This document shows, piece by piece, positions 23,259 to 36,079 of a DNA stretch of 64,000 nt. How positions within the stretch are numbered: the stretch's first letter is position 1; every line of letters begins with the position of its first letter. The position numbers and the translations under genes are program-made. Origin of the DNA: Owenia fusiformis (Eukaryota > Annelida > Polychaeta > Sabellida > Oweniidae); the NCBI GenBank assembly GCA_903813345.2, contig CAIIXF020000005.1, positions 13,085,375-13,149,374 on the forward strand, written 5' to 3'. Below the pieces are notes generated by a model. It did no database searches. It was not told the origin of the DNA and was given only the letters and a program-made list of their open reading frames with translations.

Positions 23259-25545
23259 GATGAGTTTCGTAGAACTATAAAAATTACTTAGAGATCTTAC
23301 ACATCTGAATATATGCCTTGTGGTGTCATGAGCAACTTAGACATTTGAAATGACTGAAATGCAGCTCTAACATAGAACCAGGGAGATTTGAAAAATCAGG
23401 CTGTTGCTGGATTAAGTTCGAGAGTTGTGAACAATCATCTTTATTATATACTACATATCCTTTGATTCATATGAGAGTAAACTGTGAAATAACAGCACTA
23501 TTCTATTTTTGAGTAATCTTTTAAAAATACGGTAGTGTAGTAATTTTATCTCTAATATGTATATTTGTGTTTAAAACACATTTTCCATGCTTTGAAGATA
23601 ACAAGACACATAATTGAATATATATGATCTAAAATATGTCAACTAATCCCCATTCAACTAAAAATATAAACAACTATTGCTGAAAGTGAAAAATTGGTCA
23701 TTTTGCCCATTTATGTGTCATTTTTTGATTTTAGTGTGCTAATAAATGTGCTAAACTTTTGAAAAGTTTAAGCATATTAACATACAATAATAACATTTGT
23801 GTTGGTTTTCTTATTAAATGGTGGAGGGCAGATCTTAGCCCTCTAATAAAAACATTCGTTGTCTTACATACATTTTCTTTAACTTAAATCAAAGAAGACA
23901 GATTCAATATATGAATCTATCATCAAAGAATTATAATTGTGGAAAATTATAGGCTACTGCTAAATGCAGAATGCTAAAAATGCCAAATTTTAGACACATG
24001 TAATCAAATGAAGGTTACATTAAATAATACATAGTATTGATAGAGAATAGCTACAATTTTGTTAAAGTTTATGATTTGAAATTACTTTTTCATTTACATT
24101 ATAAATGGGGCAGGGGAGACATGAAAGCTCTAATATCAACATTGGTTGTCAAATATACATTTTTTCTATCCTAAATGGAAGAAGACATGTACAAGAACAG
24201 ATCTGACCAAGAATGCACCAACCAGTCAGCATAAAACTCAAGATATAGGGACCTATAGGTTATTGCTGAAAGCGAAAATGAAAAACTGAAAGCTCTACTA
24301 TGAACATTGGTCATCCACTATACATTTGTTATTATTATATCTTAAATGAAAGAAGACATCTACAAGAACAAATTTGACTAAGAATGTACCAACCAGTCAG
24401 CATTTAACTCAAGATATAGGACCTATATGTTATTGCTGAAAGCGAAAATGGTAAAAAGCCATGTTTTGTCCTTAAATGTCTCATTTCTAGGCACTAGTAT
24501 ACCAATAAAGGTTCTGAAATATCTTAAAACATTAAATAACACATAATATTGATATAGAATAGCTACAACTTTATTAAAGTTTATAGTTTCAAGTTATTTT
24601 ATATTTTCATATTTTTCTTATAATTTTTCATTATAAATGGGGTAGGGGAGATCTGAAAGCTCTAATATGACCATTGGTGGTCCACTATACATTTTCTATA
24701 CCTTAAATGGAAGAAAACATCTACAAGAACAGGTTTGATTAAAATTGCAACAACCAGTCAGCATAAAACTCAATATATGAGGAACTATATGTTACTGCTG
24801 AAAGCTAAAATGATTTTAAAAAATGCCAAGATTTGTCCTTAAATGTCTCATTTCTAGGCACTAGTATCCAATAAAGGTTCTGAAATATCTGAAAAACATT
24901 AAATAATACATAATATTGATATAGAATAACTACAACATTGTTAAAGTTTATAAATTTAAGTTATTTTACATTTTCATATGTTTCAGTAATTTTTCATAAT
25001 AAATGGGGTAGGGGAGATCTGAAAGCTCTAATATGACCATTGGTGGTCCAATATACATTTTTCGTATCTGAAATGGAAGAAGACATATACAAGAACAGAT
25101 TTGATCAAAATTGCAACAACCAGTCAACATTAAACTCAAGATATAAGGAACTATATGTTACTGCTGAAAGCGAAAATGATCAAAAATGCCATATTTTGTC
25201 CTTAAGTATCTTATTTCTAGACACCTGTACACTAATGAAGGTCCTTAAACATCTGAAAAACATTGTTTAATACATAGTGTTAATATTAAATAGCTTGAGT
25301 TTTGTTTGAGTTGAACATTTTGACTTTTTGTAGTTTCCATTTTTAGCCTATTTTTTCTAAAAAATTCAAGGTATGTCTTCTTCGGACCAATATTTAGATA
25401 TGTTCGCAAGAGTTCTATGCTTCGCAGGCGAAATCCCTTATGCAGGAAACCCTAATAAAATGAAAAATACAGAGAAACTCCATCCAGCTCGCAAAGTCAT
25501 TTCTTGCACAATTCTCACACCTTCCACCCCGAGTAAATGACCCCC

Positions 25546-26913
25546 AGGAGATTAAAAAGAAATAAAGCACAAACTGCGCGCCTATTTTAGCCGGAAATTA
25601 CAAACTGTGCGCATACACTATTAAAACTACATATCATCATTCGAATTTCTGCAGAGGCACGTGTATGTGTTTTGATATAGCATTGGAATTTTTGCTTTAT
25701 CGTCAGATTTTATGAGATTTTCATATTGAAAGTCAAAATGTATAAAGAATGTAGAAGTGACAATTAAGTTGGGAACGAGAAAACTTTTATTTTCAGATCA
25801 CCATCTTGGTGGATGGACTCTCATAGAGTTCCAATTATGGGGTTCTACTATTAGACACATATGTGCCTTACATATGGCGCTTACGTTTTCTAATAATACA
25901 AAACAAGCTTGGATAGGCAAGCAGTTTGGAAATATTAGGCACGCAGTTTGGGAAATACATGTGAATATAGGCGCGCAGTTTGACAAGAAAAATGTTAAGA
26001 TCACGTTTATGGCGTATTATCGTTTTGAACACAAACTATGCTGCTTTATTCAGATGGAGTGATCCTATATATTTGTAATTCTTGGATCTGTATGTCTTGA
26101 GCTTTAATTACCGCTGAAATGTTAACGTTTTGTGATTGTAGGGTCTGGATGCGTTCTTTGTATATTCAAACAAACAAACATATTAACGTAATAGTCTTAC
26201 TGTTGCGAAATAAAATTTTCTTCTGTAGATTATGCTTTCAAATAATTGGTATCTTTCGAACACAAAAAAGATTAACTATTCACATCACTATCTTCAGATC
26301 GTTATTTTATGAGACTCTAAATTGAAAATTTGGATTGAAAATGTGGATTGCAAATCTGGAGTCTGTTGCTTTTGCCAACAACTTGATGAGCTTTTTTAAG
26401 CTGCTATGGTTAGTTAGTGAATGTGTCTTTTTTGTGATGGTCAAAGGTTAATATCTACGGCAAATCTTGTATTTTCAACATTTTGACATTAATCTTTTTG
26501 TAATGAATCATTTTCTTAGAAAAAGTCGAATCGAGAGTTTGCTATCTATTTTTCGATTACTTCTACCGATTTTGTGATATGGAGTCCGGATAATAAGTCA
26601 ACAATAAAAGTCTGCAAATTCAAAGTGTCAGGTATCAAACAGATAGAAACTTTTCACAGTAAAACATTGCAATCAAAATTGAAGTCCTGCAGTATCTACA
26701 CTGGGGTACTAACAAATAGAATTAGAGATGCCTACAACAGATCTAGACGAGGACGTAGGAAGCTACTTTGATTCAAAATATGGACACTCAAAGGCAAACC
26801 TGACACTACACTTTAGTTTTCTTTGTGGTAGGGTTGTTCGGTAGGGAGGGGGGGTGGCTCTAACGCCGAGTAATGCCAGTTTGTTAAATTGCCCAGTTAA
26901 TGGCGGGAGGATC
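25546..26913. other. Non-coding; repeated GC(G/A)CGCAGTTTG motifs
   Basis: Direct or inverted copies of CAAACTG(C/T)GCGC lie at 25,569 and 25,601. Three tandem TAGGC..GCAGTTTG units lie at 25,915-25,985. No gene recognised; the ORFs at 25,757-26,062 merely read through these repeats. Confidence 0.45.
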
Positions 26914-27152
26914 ACGTAACTTAAGTGAGGAATTAAATCGACGATTCTGTTGTCTTCTTAACTATTCGTTCGCAAACATGTACATTTTTTGGAATATATG
27001 ATACCAATATACATTTGTGATCAAAAAGTGGTAGGAATTCTGCCTACAACGCGTCAAATAAGGGGGGGAAGAAAAACTGTACCTTCGACGTTCCGACATT
27101 TTGTCAAACCAGCGTAATCTAGCGGATCACCAGTGAATATATCACTGGTGTG
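26914..27152. repeat. Single-arm copy of the 50.3-51.5 kb palindromic element
   Basis: GTGAGGAATTAAATCGACGA, GCCTACAACGCGTC, CCTTCGACGTTCCGACATTT and GGATCACCAGTG are in the same order as the palindrome at 50.3-51.5 kb. Here the join CATTTTGTCAAACCAGCG is uninterrupted, showing the state before the Harbinger-type MITE inserted in the other copy. The right end is a short palindrome, CACCAGTGAATATATCACTG. Confidence 0.7.
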
Positions 27153-27523
27153 TTTATTTACATTTTAAACACTTCTTTATGATCAATTATACCCTGCGTG
27201 CAGAGTCTAGTTATAAACCACAAAGACGTAGCTTTCTTTTAAAAGCGAAATTAAACGAATACAAAGGCTAGATCAATAAACATTATATTCACCAAAATCT
27301 GACTTTTTTATCGGAGCCTTTGTTGGTAGCTTTTACATAACTTCGGAGATCGGCCGATCTACAAGAGCCTCTAGAATTATAAAAAAATCCCAGAATATTA
27401 TTTAAAAACGTTCATATTACTTTATTCGTAATCATAATTACACTCCCTCCATAAGTTTGGCAACCTTTCCTCCCCCACTGAACTACGTGTTAAAGCCTCT
27501 TTACGTTTGAACTTTTATTAAAG
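27153..27523. other. No recognisable gene or element
   Basis: AT-rich, non-coding sequence between two repeat elements. Confidence 0.4.
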
Positions 27524-28143
27524 CTACGTTCACACCAAGGACGCTTTGATGGCGCTTTAAAGCGGCTTGTAAAGCGGCACAAAGCGTAACAAAGCTTGAT
27601 TAAAGCATCGGGGTCGTAATAGGTCGTAGAAAAGCTCGGAGTAAAGCGGAATATTCGGCAAGAGCGCCAAAAAAATTTAAACTGTTTAAAAATTGTGTAG
27701 GAAAGCTTAAAGGGTCGTTTAGCAAATCGAACGCTCGTTTCTGGTGTTGCTCGTTTAGTATAAAAGGCCCGATCCCGGAATAATACTCAAGGGTTCACAG
27801 GTTCGAGGTCGTTGTGTCAACACCTCTAACTGTTATATAGCATAAGTATATTATAGATCGTCACACATTTATAAAAGGGTGATTTTTTAAAGCGTCATAA
27901 TCGCATCAAAGCGTAATAATGCTTATCAAAGCTTATCAAAGCGTGATTTCAAGCGTAACAAAGCCTGGTCGAAGTGGGATCAAAGCGTGAGGAACCGTAA
28001 TAAGTCGGGAAGTCAGAGCGTATCAGAGCTTATCAGAGCGTAACATTACTCAGGAGATCGTGATATTTTTGGAAAAGTAAACAAAAATGACGGCGCTTTG
28101 TTCGCCGATTTAAAGCGTGGCATTCGCCGTTGGTGTGAATATT
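27523..28143. mobile_element. GTTCACACC-ended MITE, rich in AAAGCG
   Basis: Inverted ends CTACGTTCACACCAA (left) and TTGGTGTGAATATTAG (right) enclose about 620 bp made largely of spaced AAAGCG/AAAGCTT words, with GGCGCTTT next to each end. No coding potential. It ends within a base or two of foldback element B, so one of the two inserted at or beside the other's boundary. TTA or TA duplication is possible but the exact border is ambiguous. Confidence 0.65.
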
Positions 28144-29409
28144 AGTCTGGGAGCAAAAGTCCAAATAAGAGGTTCCGTGTCCTTTTAAGAGGCGAGCTAA
28201 GCGACATACATTTTTATGACCTATACGTAATACTTACCAAGAAAAATGATGTTGGCAATTCAGGATCCGCGACGGCGTTGCTATGGTAACCAACTGAATA
28301 AGCCACGCCCACTTTTAAGGGCTCTTTTCAGTGTTTGGCCCCTATCTCCTTTATTATTGCTCAGATTTCGATGAAATTCACACCAAACGGAAGGTAATAG
28401 ATAATGCAATCAAAATATATTAAGTTGGCAATTCTGAATCCGCGGCAGCGTCACTATGGTAACAAAGTAAATATGCCACACCCACTTTTAGGGGCTCTTT
28501 TCAGTGGTTGGCCCATATCTTAGTCATTATTGCTCAGATTTCGATGAAATTTGCAGCAAATGAAAGGTAATATATAAAGCAATCATATATTTTATAAAAT
28601 ATGCAATTAGGGTGATTTGCATCTTAATTATGACGTCATAACTGTTTGTTCTTGCATATTTTATCTTAATCATGATGTATAAATTACATTAAATGTATAA
28701 ATTGTGAAATTACTGTCTTTAAAATGGTCAGTAATGCTTTCAACTAGTTTATTTCTTTTAGTTGAGTTTATAAGTTTATTTCATTCATACATTTATGGTC
28801 ATAGAAAAATTGAATAAATGTAATGAAAGATGTCTAATTCAAATAAAAAATGTTCAAAACACACTGTTGCTATGGTAACATCATGTAGCTGTCATGCTGT
28901 AAACAAGAATTCTTTAGGAAATGTTACATTTTGACCAGTTGACTGACATGTATTCTTTTTAAAATTTGATGACAAAATAATCTAATAAGTATAGAAAATT
29001 ATTCAATTTGGTTTGTGTTATATTAGATCGTGGCATAAACAACCAAAAAATGTTTTTAAGATGAATTTTACAAAAATTGATGCTACTTCCTACAAAATAG
29101 AGCTAGAAGCTTCAAGTCAAAAGCAATTTTAACCCAATAATGACAACAGATTGAATGCATTAGTATTTTTTTAAATAATTTTCATGTTTCTCTTACCTGG
29201 GTAGCATTGCTAAGAAAAAAATAGTTTTTGTTCTAGAAGCATCCCAAACATGGGACATAGACACAAGTCCCTATGATAACATTTTGGTTTAAGAGGTTAT
29301 GATTTCGTGGTTGTAAAACCTATTTATAATATTGTAACTTTAACAAACGTGTAATTTTACACTGTCATTAACTTAAACTTAGTCTGTTTGTTATAATTCA
29401 ATACTAAAT

Positions 29410-30950
29410 AGGCCCCAGTGACGTTCAAAAGCACGGTAGTGGCCCCATATGATCCGAAAAAGCATCCCGGTGCCCCAAAGTAGCCCCCAAAATTATTCTA
29501 GTGGCCCCTGTGCCCCCCCAAGCATACTTGCGGCTCCTATGACTCCCAAAATCATCCTAGTGGCCCCCAAATGCTCCAAAAGCATCCCAATAGCCCCCAG
29601 ATGCCCCCAAAAGCATCATAGTGGCCCCATGTGGTCCTCAAAAGTATCCTAGTTGTCCCAGTGGCCCCCCAAAACAAATTAGTGCTGCTATGAGGCCCTC
29701 AAAAGTATCCTAGTACCCTTCTGTGACCCATGACATCAACCCAGTGGCCCCCTTTGGCCCCAAAACGTTGCCCCGAAAAGCATCTCAGTGGCCCCAAGTG
29801 GCCTCTAAAAGCACTCCAATGGCCCCAAACTCATTCTAAAGGCCCCAAAAGTTTCCCAGTTGCCCCCCCCCAGTGATCCCCAAAAAGCATACTAGTGACA
29901 CCCAGTGGCCCAAAAAAGCATCCAAGTGGCCCAATTATGCCCCCTAAAAGCATCCTAGTGGCCCCCGAAAGCATCCCATTGACCCCTGTGGCCCAAAAAA
30001 GCATCTCAGTGGCCTCTAAAAGCCCCCTGTGGACCTCAAAATCATTCTTGTTGCCCCCAGTGGCCCCAAAAGCTTCCCATTTCCCCCGCGAGTGGCCTTC
30101 CAAAAGCATACTAGTGACACCCAGCGGCCCAAAAAAGCATCCAAGTGGACCCACTATGCCCCCTAAAAGCATCCCAGTGGTCCCCGAAAGCATCCCATTG
30201 GCCCCCTGTGGTCCAAAAAAGCATCTCAGTGGCCCCAGGTGGCCTCTTAAAGCACTTCAATGGGCCCTAAAATCATTCTAGTGGCCCCCAATGGCCCAAA
30301 AAGCTTCCCATTTGCCGCCCCAGTGGCCCCCAAAAAGCTTCCCATTTGCCGCCCCAGTGGCCCCCAAAAAGCATACTAGTGACACCCAGTGGCCCAAAAA
30401 GCATCCAAGTGGCCCCATTATGCCCCCTTAAAGCATCCTAGTGGACCCCGAAAACATCCTATTGGCCCCCTGTGACCCCCAAAAAGCATCTCAGTGGCCC
30501 AAGGTGGCCTCTAAAATCATTCCAATGGGCCCCTGTGGACCCCAAAATCATTTCAGTGACCCCCAAAAAGCATACTAGTGATACCCAAAGGCCCAAAACG
30601 CATCCAAGGGCCCCATTATGCCCCCTAAAAGCATCTAAGTGTCCCTTGAAAGCATCCTATTGGCCCCCAGTGGCACCCAAAACCATCCTAGTTGCCCCCT
30701 GAGGCCGCCAGAAGCATGCAAATGGCTTCTCATGGCCATCAAAAGCACCCTGGTGGTCCTCTGTGACCCCTAAAAGCATCCCGGTGGCCCACAAGCCCAA
30801 TACGTATTCAAGTGGACCCCGTGGCCCCCAAATGCGTCCTAGTAGACCCCTGTGGTCCCAAAGGAAATTTAAGTGGCCCGATGGCATCCAAAACATGCAA
30901 GTGGCCCTCAATAGCATGGTAGTGGCCCCCTATGGCCTATGGACTGATAT
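29410..30950. repeat. GTGGCCCC / AAAAGCATCC minisatellite array
   Basis: A degenerate tandem array of units 24-36 bp long, basically AGTGGCCCC plus CAAAAGCATCCT. A higher-order unit of about 225-265 bp, starting TGACACCCAGTGGCCC, recurs near 29,892, 30,116 and 30,382. The minus strand carries regularly spaced GGGG runs. ORFs up to 128 codons occur on both strands (Pro-Ser-Lys-rich forward, Gly-Leu-rich reverse), as expected from any low-complexity array, so I do not call a protein. Confidence 0.9.
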
Positions 30951-31146
30951 ACCTATTTGAGGGACATTGGGCCCTTTCCTGTGAAAAAATTCAAAAGATG
31001 TCTGCAAAAAACAAAATGACTTTGAACTTTGGAGTTTACTATTCTAGTATCTTCCTTTTTAAGAAATATAAAGTACTAATGATACAGTGCTGACATCTTC
31101 CAAAATACTCAAAAACGTGCCATATTCGGGAAATAGACACTAATGG

Positions 31147-31228
31147 GTTAAAGCTCTTCTTCTATCTAATGGTTGTAACCCCTGTAACCAATAAAAATAG
31201 AACCATTAGATAGAAGAAGAGTTTTAAA
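31147..31228. repeat. 27-bp-arm hairpin inside foldback element B
   Basis: AGCTCTTCTTCTATCTAATG (31,153) is mirrored by CATTAGATAGAAGAAGAG (31,204) around a 26-nt loop, which itself contains GGTTGTAACCCCTGTAACC. It is nearly perfect and present in only one arm of the element, so it is a separate small insertion or a local inversion. Confidence 0.7.
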
Positions 31229-32239
31229 ACGCATTTGACTCGAAGCTTCTAGCTCAGTTTTGAAGGAAGTTGCATCATTTTTTGTTAAACTAAACAAAAC
31301 CTTTAAAAAAGATTTGTGTCGAACCACCTCCCCCCGACTGAGAGCTTGCTGCGCCCTTGATTAACAATGGCCCTCATGACATCATAATATAACACAATTC
31401 AGAATTCACATTAAATAATTTTCTATAGTTATTAGGTCATTTTCTGTCACCAAATTTTAAAAAGGAATACATGTCAAATGGTCAAAATGTAACATTTCCT
31501 AAAGAATTCTCTTGTTTACAGCAGATCGTTTTGCTACTTGCTGTTACCATAGCAACAGCCTGAATTGGACACTTTCATTACATTTATTCAATGTTTTATG
31601 ACCATACATGTATGAATCTAATAAACTAATAAACTCAACTAAAAGAAATAAACTAATTAACTAAAGCATTACTGACCATTTTAAAAATAATAATTTCGCA
31701 GATTTATACATCATGATTAAGATAAAATACACAAAAACAAATATTTATGACGTCATAATTAAGATGCAAATCATCTTACTTGCATATTTTATGGACTGTA
31801 TGATTGGTTCATCTATTACCTTTCATTTGGTGCAAATTTCATCGAACTCTGAGCAATAATGACGAATATATTGGCCACACACCGAAAAGAGCCCCTAAAA
31901 GTGAGTGTGGCATATTTACTTTGTTATCATAGTAACGCTGTCACGGATTCAGAATTGCCAACTTAATATATTTTGAGTGCGTTATCTATTACCTTCCATT
32001 TGGTGTGAATTTCATCGAAATCTGAGCAATAATGAAGGAGATAAGGGCCAAACACTGAAAAGAGCCCCTAAAAGTGGGCGTGGCTTATTTACTTGGTTAC
32101 CATAGCAACGCTGTCGCGGATTCAGAATTGCCAACATCATTTTTCTTGGTAAGTATCACATATAGTTCATAAAAATGTACATGTATGTCGCTTAGCTCGC
32201 CTCTAAAAAGGACACGGAATTACCTTTGCTCCCATACTA

Positions 32240-35200
32240 TGTTTATAGTATTCATCATAGGACTCATTGTCTTGCCAAGTGATATAGACATGAAGAGATG
32301 TTTGAACGTCTCGTTCAACTACGCAGTCTTTTTAGTGTAGTAGTAGAAATTAGTTTGATTTAACTTAGTCATAGTTCTTAGTATTTAGTGAACTAGTGCT
32401 ATATTTTTATTTATCAAGGACTTTGCAATACAAAGGTTTTTCACTTGGTAAGAGCTTATCAACGAGATATGATGCTATTGTTTTAAAATGAATGCTTATA
32501 TTTAATCAGGAGTAAAAGATCTCATAGTTGTCAACTTTTTATATTTAGGAGATAGAATTGTTTCAGGGGTTTCGCAATTCCCTAGAAGCGTTTGATACGT
32601 TCAGTTTCTATAACTGAGACAGTTTAACTTACAAGTTTGTTTGTAAACATCAGTATACAACTTCTGGGAAAGTTTTTTGGTCAAGGCATCAAGAAATGGT
32701 TTGCAATATCAACTTACAATGCAAGAAACATATATATGTATATAACGTTGATAAAATATTTATATATATATTTAGCTACTGACCAACCATGTTGAGATTT
32801 ATTTCACATATTAATCATTGAAAACAAATAAGTGTTAAAAATTGACATTTTTGATGTAATTGAACATAGCTGAAACTAAACCTATTTTTGCTCATCATTT
32901 TATGTATTCTAAAATATGATGCCTTTATATGAACTACGTCAGCATACTTTTTTGATCGTTCCGATTGTAAGTAGCTTTGATATCTGGCTTCAAAATTGTG
33001 AATTTTGTGAAATTGTCAATGTAACAGGACAACACGCTTTTGAAAATATGTCATATCTCAATAATAAATGGTCGCATCTTTTTATTTTGGTTATGCTGGC
33101 ATAGAGAACATTCATTCAGAGTGTGATGAGAGCACTGTATTTGATCTCAACCTATTACCGATTATATAGACCAAATAAAGTAAATGTAAAATTTATTCTG
33201 TAAAAATCGACATGGTCGTTTAAACACACCCACACGGCATTAGGGAAATCTGAGAAAAATAAGTTATATGTGGTTAGCAAGTCCTTGATTCAGCTTATCA
33301 GACCAGCATGCTCCAAATCGTGATAATAATTGTGATTGAATTATAATGAGCATTATCTGAAGATTTCTGAAAATTCACCGTTTTCTTGTGAAAAACGACC
33401 AAGATGTAATTCACACATGGGCAGCATTCTAGTGTAAAGAAGGACACTATTCAAGAAAACAATATATCCACTCTGTTTTAACGAAAACATTTTACGAAAT
33501 AACCAGCACGACCCCATCTATGAGCGAATATGGTGTGAAACTGTGACAATCGACAAGCGTGAAAATCGACATGGTTATACCATTGAATTCAAAGCAGATT
33601 GATAGACAATGAAAATATAACAGCTAAAGAGTTTTCTCTATGTTCAGCGTACCTTTTTCCATTTTATACGTCTTTATAAAAATACGTTACATGCAAGCAG
33701 ATGATAAGTTATTTGGAACTTCCATAAGCATAATTTACCGACAGATTTTCACTACAAAAATCATTATGAAGACCATTATAGCCCAAAATGTGTCAACCTC
33801 TGTAAATAACGTTTCGTTCAGTGCATTCCCGGGGATTGCTGACTTCAATTATAAAGTCTATTAACGTTTGGGTTCAGTTTCTTTTTCAATGAATGCATCA
33901 TTCTCAATGGTGAACAGCATAAACAGGCATCTCTTATTTGTAATATGAAAGATTTTATAGCTTTTCAACGATGTTTATTTGCTTATCATTACTTTCTAAT
34001 TTCATTATTACGATCTGATCTACTAGATACATTACGATCTGATGTACAAGATTCGGAATGCCTTCGTCAAACGTAATTCGTTGCAAATCAATGTCCGAGA
34101 ATAAAATAAATCAAAGATTCAAGAGATGAGGTGCATAAGATTACGTTCCTCATTGAAAAATATCGCCAATCGAATTAACTAGCATTATAGAAACATAAAG
34201 CACAAGATGCGCATGCGACGATAGAGGCAACAAAAGCGAGATGATTTTTCCCCTCTTCGAAAAATAAAACCGTGGGTAGACCACTAAAATATATAAACTT
34301 CAAGAGCTTCAAACAAAACATCAGAAGAAACAAATTTAATAGCGAAAGTTATGAGATGTGAAATCAGAAATCCGGAAAGGGGATCGAGTTTGACAAGAAA
34401 GAAATTTGTTTCTCTAAAGCGGAAATTATAGCGACTAAAACAAAAATCTCAGAATGAAGCAAAGCATAGTAATAAAAACACTTCCGGTGGTAATGGAAAA
34501 AAGTCTTGTGATAGGAACTTGGAGAGAGAGAGAGAGGGGGGGGGGGTTATCGGCGAAGCGCTCCGCAGATAATGGTGTCAAGAGAAACGTCTCTACACCG
34601 TTGCAGATGATTTTTATGATTGAACTATACGTATACGTCAGCCTTACTGGACTCGACATCAATATCATATGTTTCAATTGATAACGTACACTCGAGTAGA
34701 ATAAGGATCGGGTTCTTGATTTGAAATATGTTAAAGGGACATTTCAGATCTAGATAGATGCTGATTGTACTCCAATATTACGTAGATGGTTGTCCTGTTG
34801 CTGTGATACATGCAGGAAAAACGTCAACCTGCAACTGGTCTAAGCATGCATTAAAAGCCAAACCCAAGGTACCATACCTGGTAAATGAGATAAAAGGGAA
34901 ACATATAACAAGGGTGTCAAAAAATATTTTAATGACATGGCATCTGTCATCCAATTATCATTCAATCTAAAAATGTAAACCCTTATCTCATGAATCAGTG
35001 CAATGTTTTGGTAAAGTTGGTGTGAAAAGGATGTAGAAAGGATGTGTTCAGTGCATATAAACTTTGCGGACGTAATACGTACATGTCCTAAGTTTATTTT
35101 CTTTGACGATATTTTAGAATAAAATGTGAAACCCGACAGGATTCTCCAAATCATGTTTTACGTATATCGGGTTTTGACGGGAAATTGTACATAAACGTGG

Positions 35201-36079
35201 TCATATTTGGATACAAATACAAACTGGATGTTTCTCAATTCAGCTAGTTATATCCTACATATCAAAAATGTCGATTCCTGAAGTAAGCGTTCCCTAAAAT
35301 GAACTTTCTAAATCATTGTCATTTGTTTCTAATTGTCTTGTGAAAATCGACATGCGGTTGAATAGTGAAATAGCGTAATGAGCAATTCTTCCCAAATAAA
35401 ACTGTTATCATTTTTTATCGTCTTTAGGATCATTTTTCATGATCGCATTGATTCATGTTTCAATAAAGTCGACCCTTTCAATTTTATTCAAACGAAAAAC
35501 AAAAGGTAAGTAAAAAAAAATCGAGAAAAATGATAGATTTTATTGGTTCATGTTGACAAATGATGCACATCAAAAAGGAAAAGCTTGCAGTCCAAATCCA
35601 TTTGCGATTTTAAAGGATAGTTAAGTACCATAAGGAACGTTCTTGGTTTTTTGAAAATGTTGCATTCTAATTTGAATAGCTTGACATATTAATCAGGGGG
35701 TCAAGATGTGAAAATCGACATGTTTGAGACGGACCCTAATTTCAATTTGAAAATTCGCCTATTTGTCCTTGGAGTTTACTTCAATGCCTTTTGTAACGAA
35801 TGTACAATTGTATACAGATACATACTATATGTCTATTTGAAAAAAAAAACATTTTAGAATTTTTTTCACTTTTTAACAAAATTAATTTCACACTTAAGTG
35901 GTTTTGAGTGTAATATCTCTTGAAGTTAACGCAATAAAAAAATATTATGTTTTATAGTATACACGTTTTTTCATCTTTTATGTATCAAACAGGTTATATA
36001 GTTGGAAGAAATTATGAATCACCTTTCTCAAAAAAATTTTGGTGGGGGCAACATTTCGGCATTCACCTTAATGTTTTTG
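32240..36079. other. Non-coding stretch with GTGAAAATCGACATG copies
   Basis: No gene recognised. The 15-mer GT(G/A)AAAATCGACATG occurs at 33,200, 33,559, 35,340 and 35,708, with a weaker form near 33,542. Simple repeats: TATATA at 32,730-32,776 and (GA)n followed by a G run at 34,524-34,547. An NRF-1-like GCGCATGCG sits at 34,208. Several ORFs of 60-105 codons lack family features. Confidence 0.45.

Larger units (their letters stand above)
19041..25545. mobile_element. Foldback element A (arms of ~365-bp tandem repeats)
   Basis: The outer ends are GGGGGTCATT..TTACTCGGGG (left, split by a nested MITE) and CCCCGAGTAAATGACCCCC (right). The arms (about 19,640-21,330 and 23,640-25,545) are inverted copies. 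Inside each arm a unit of about 365 bp recurs three to four times. Its markers are GTTGTAGCTATTCTATATCA, GACATTTAAGGACAAAA, AGCAGTAACATATAGTTCCT and GCTTTCAGATCTCCCCTACC. This architecture, long inverted repeats made of tandem subrepeats, is that of foldback/Galileo-like elements. The middle holds a mariner-like MITE and a decayed ORF. No target duplication is clear (AATCA left, AGGAG right). Confidence 0.75.
28143..32239. mobile_element. Foldback element B (TA-flanked, minisatellite core)
   Basis: The element runs 28,145-32,237 between GTCTGGGAGCAAAAG and CTTTGCTCCCATAC ends, with TA on both sides. The arms (28,145-29,145 and 31,220-32,237) are inverted copies at roughly 80-85%. Each carries a ~180-bp unit twice (28,248-28,600; mirrored at 31,790-32,140) marked by GTTGGCAATTC, GGTAACCAA, CCACGCCCACTTTTA and TTGCTCAGATTTCGATGAAA. 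The ~2 kb between the arms holds the GTGGCCCC minisatellite. No transposase gene is visible. Confidence 0.8.

Noticed and set aside
29831-30281. Collagen-like or proline-rich proteins on both strands (120-128 codons)
   Set aside because: Both are readings of the GTGGCCCC minisatellite; opposite-strand frames are equally open and unit lengths vary without preserving frame.
34435-34681. Overlapping ORFs on both strands around 34.5 kb
   Set aside because: They read through a (GA)n plus G-run simple repeat and show no coding character.
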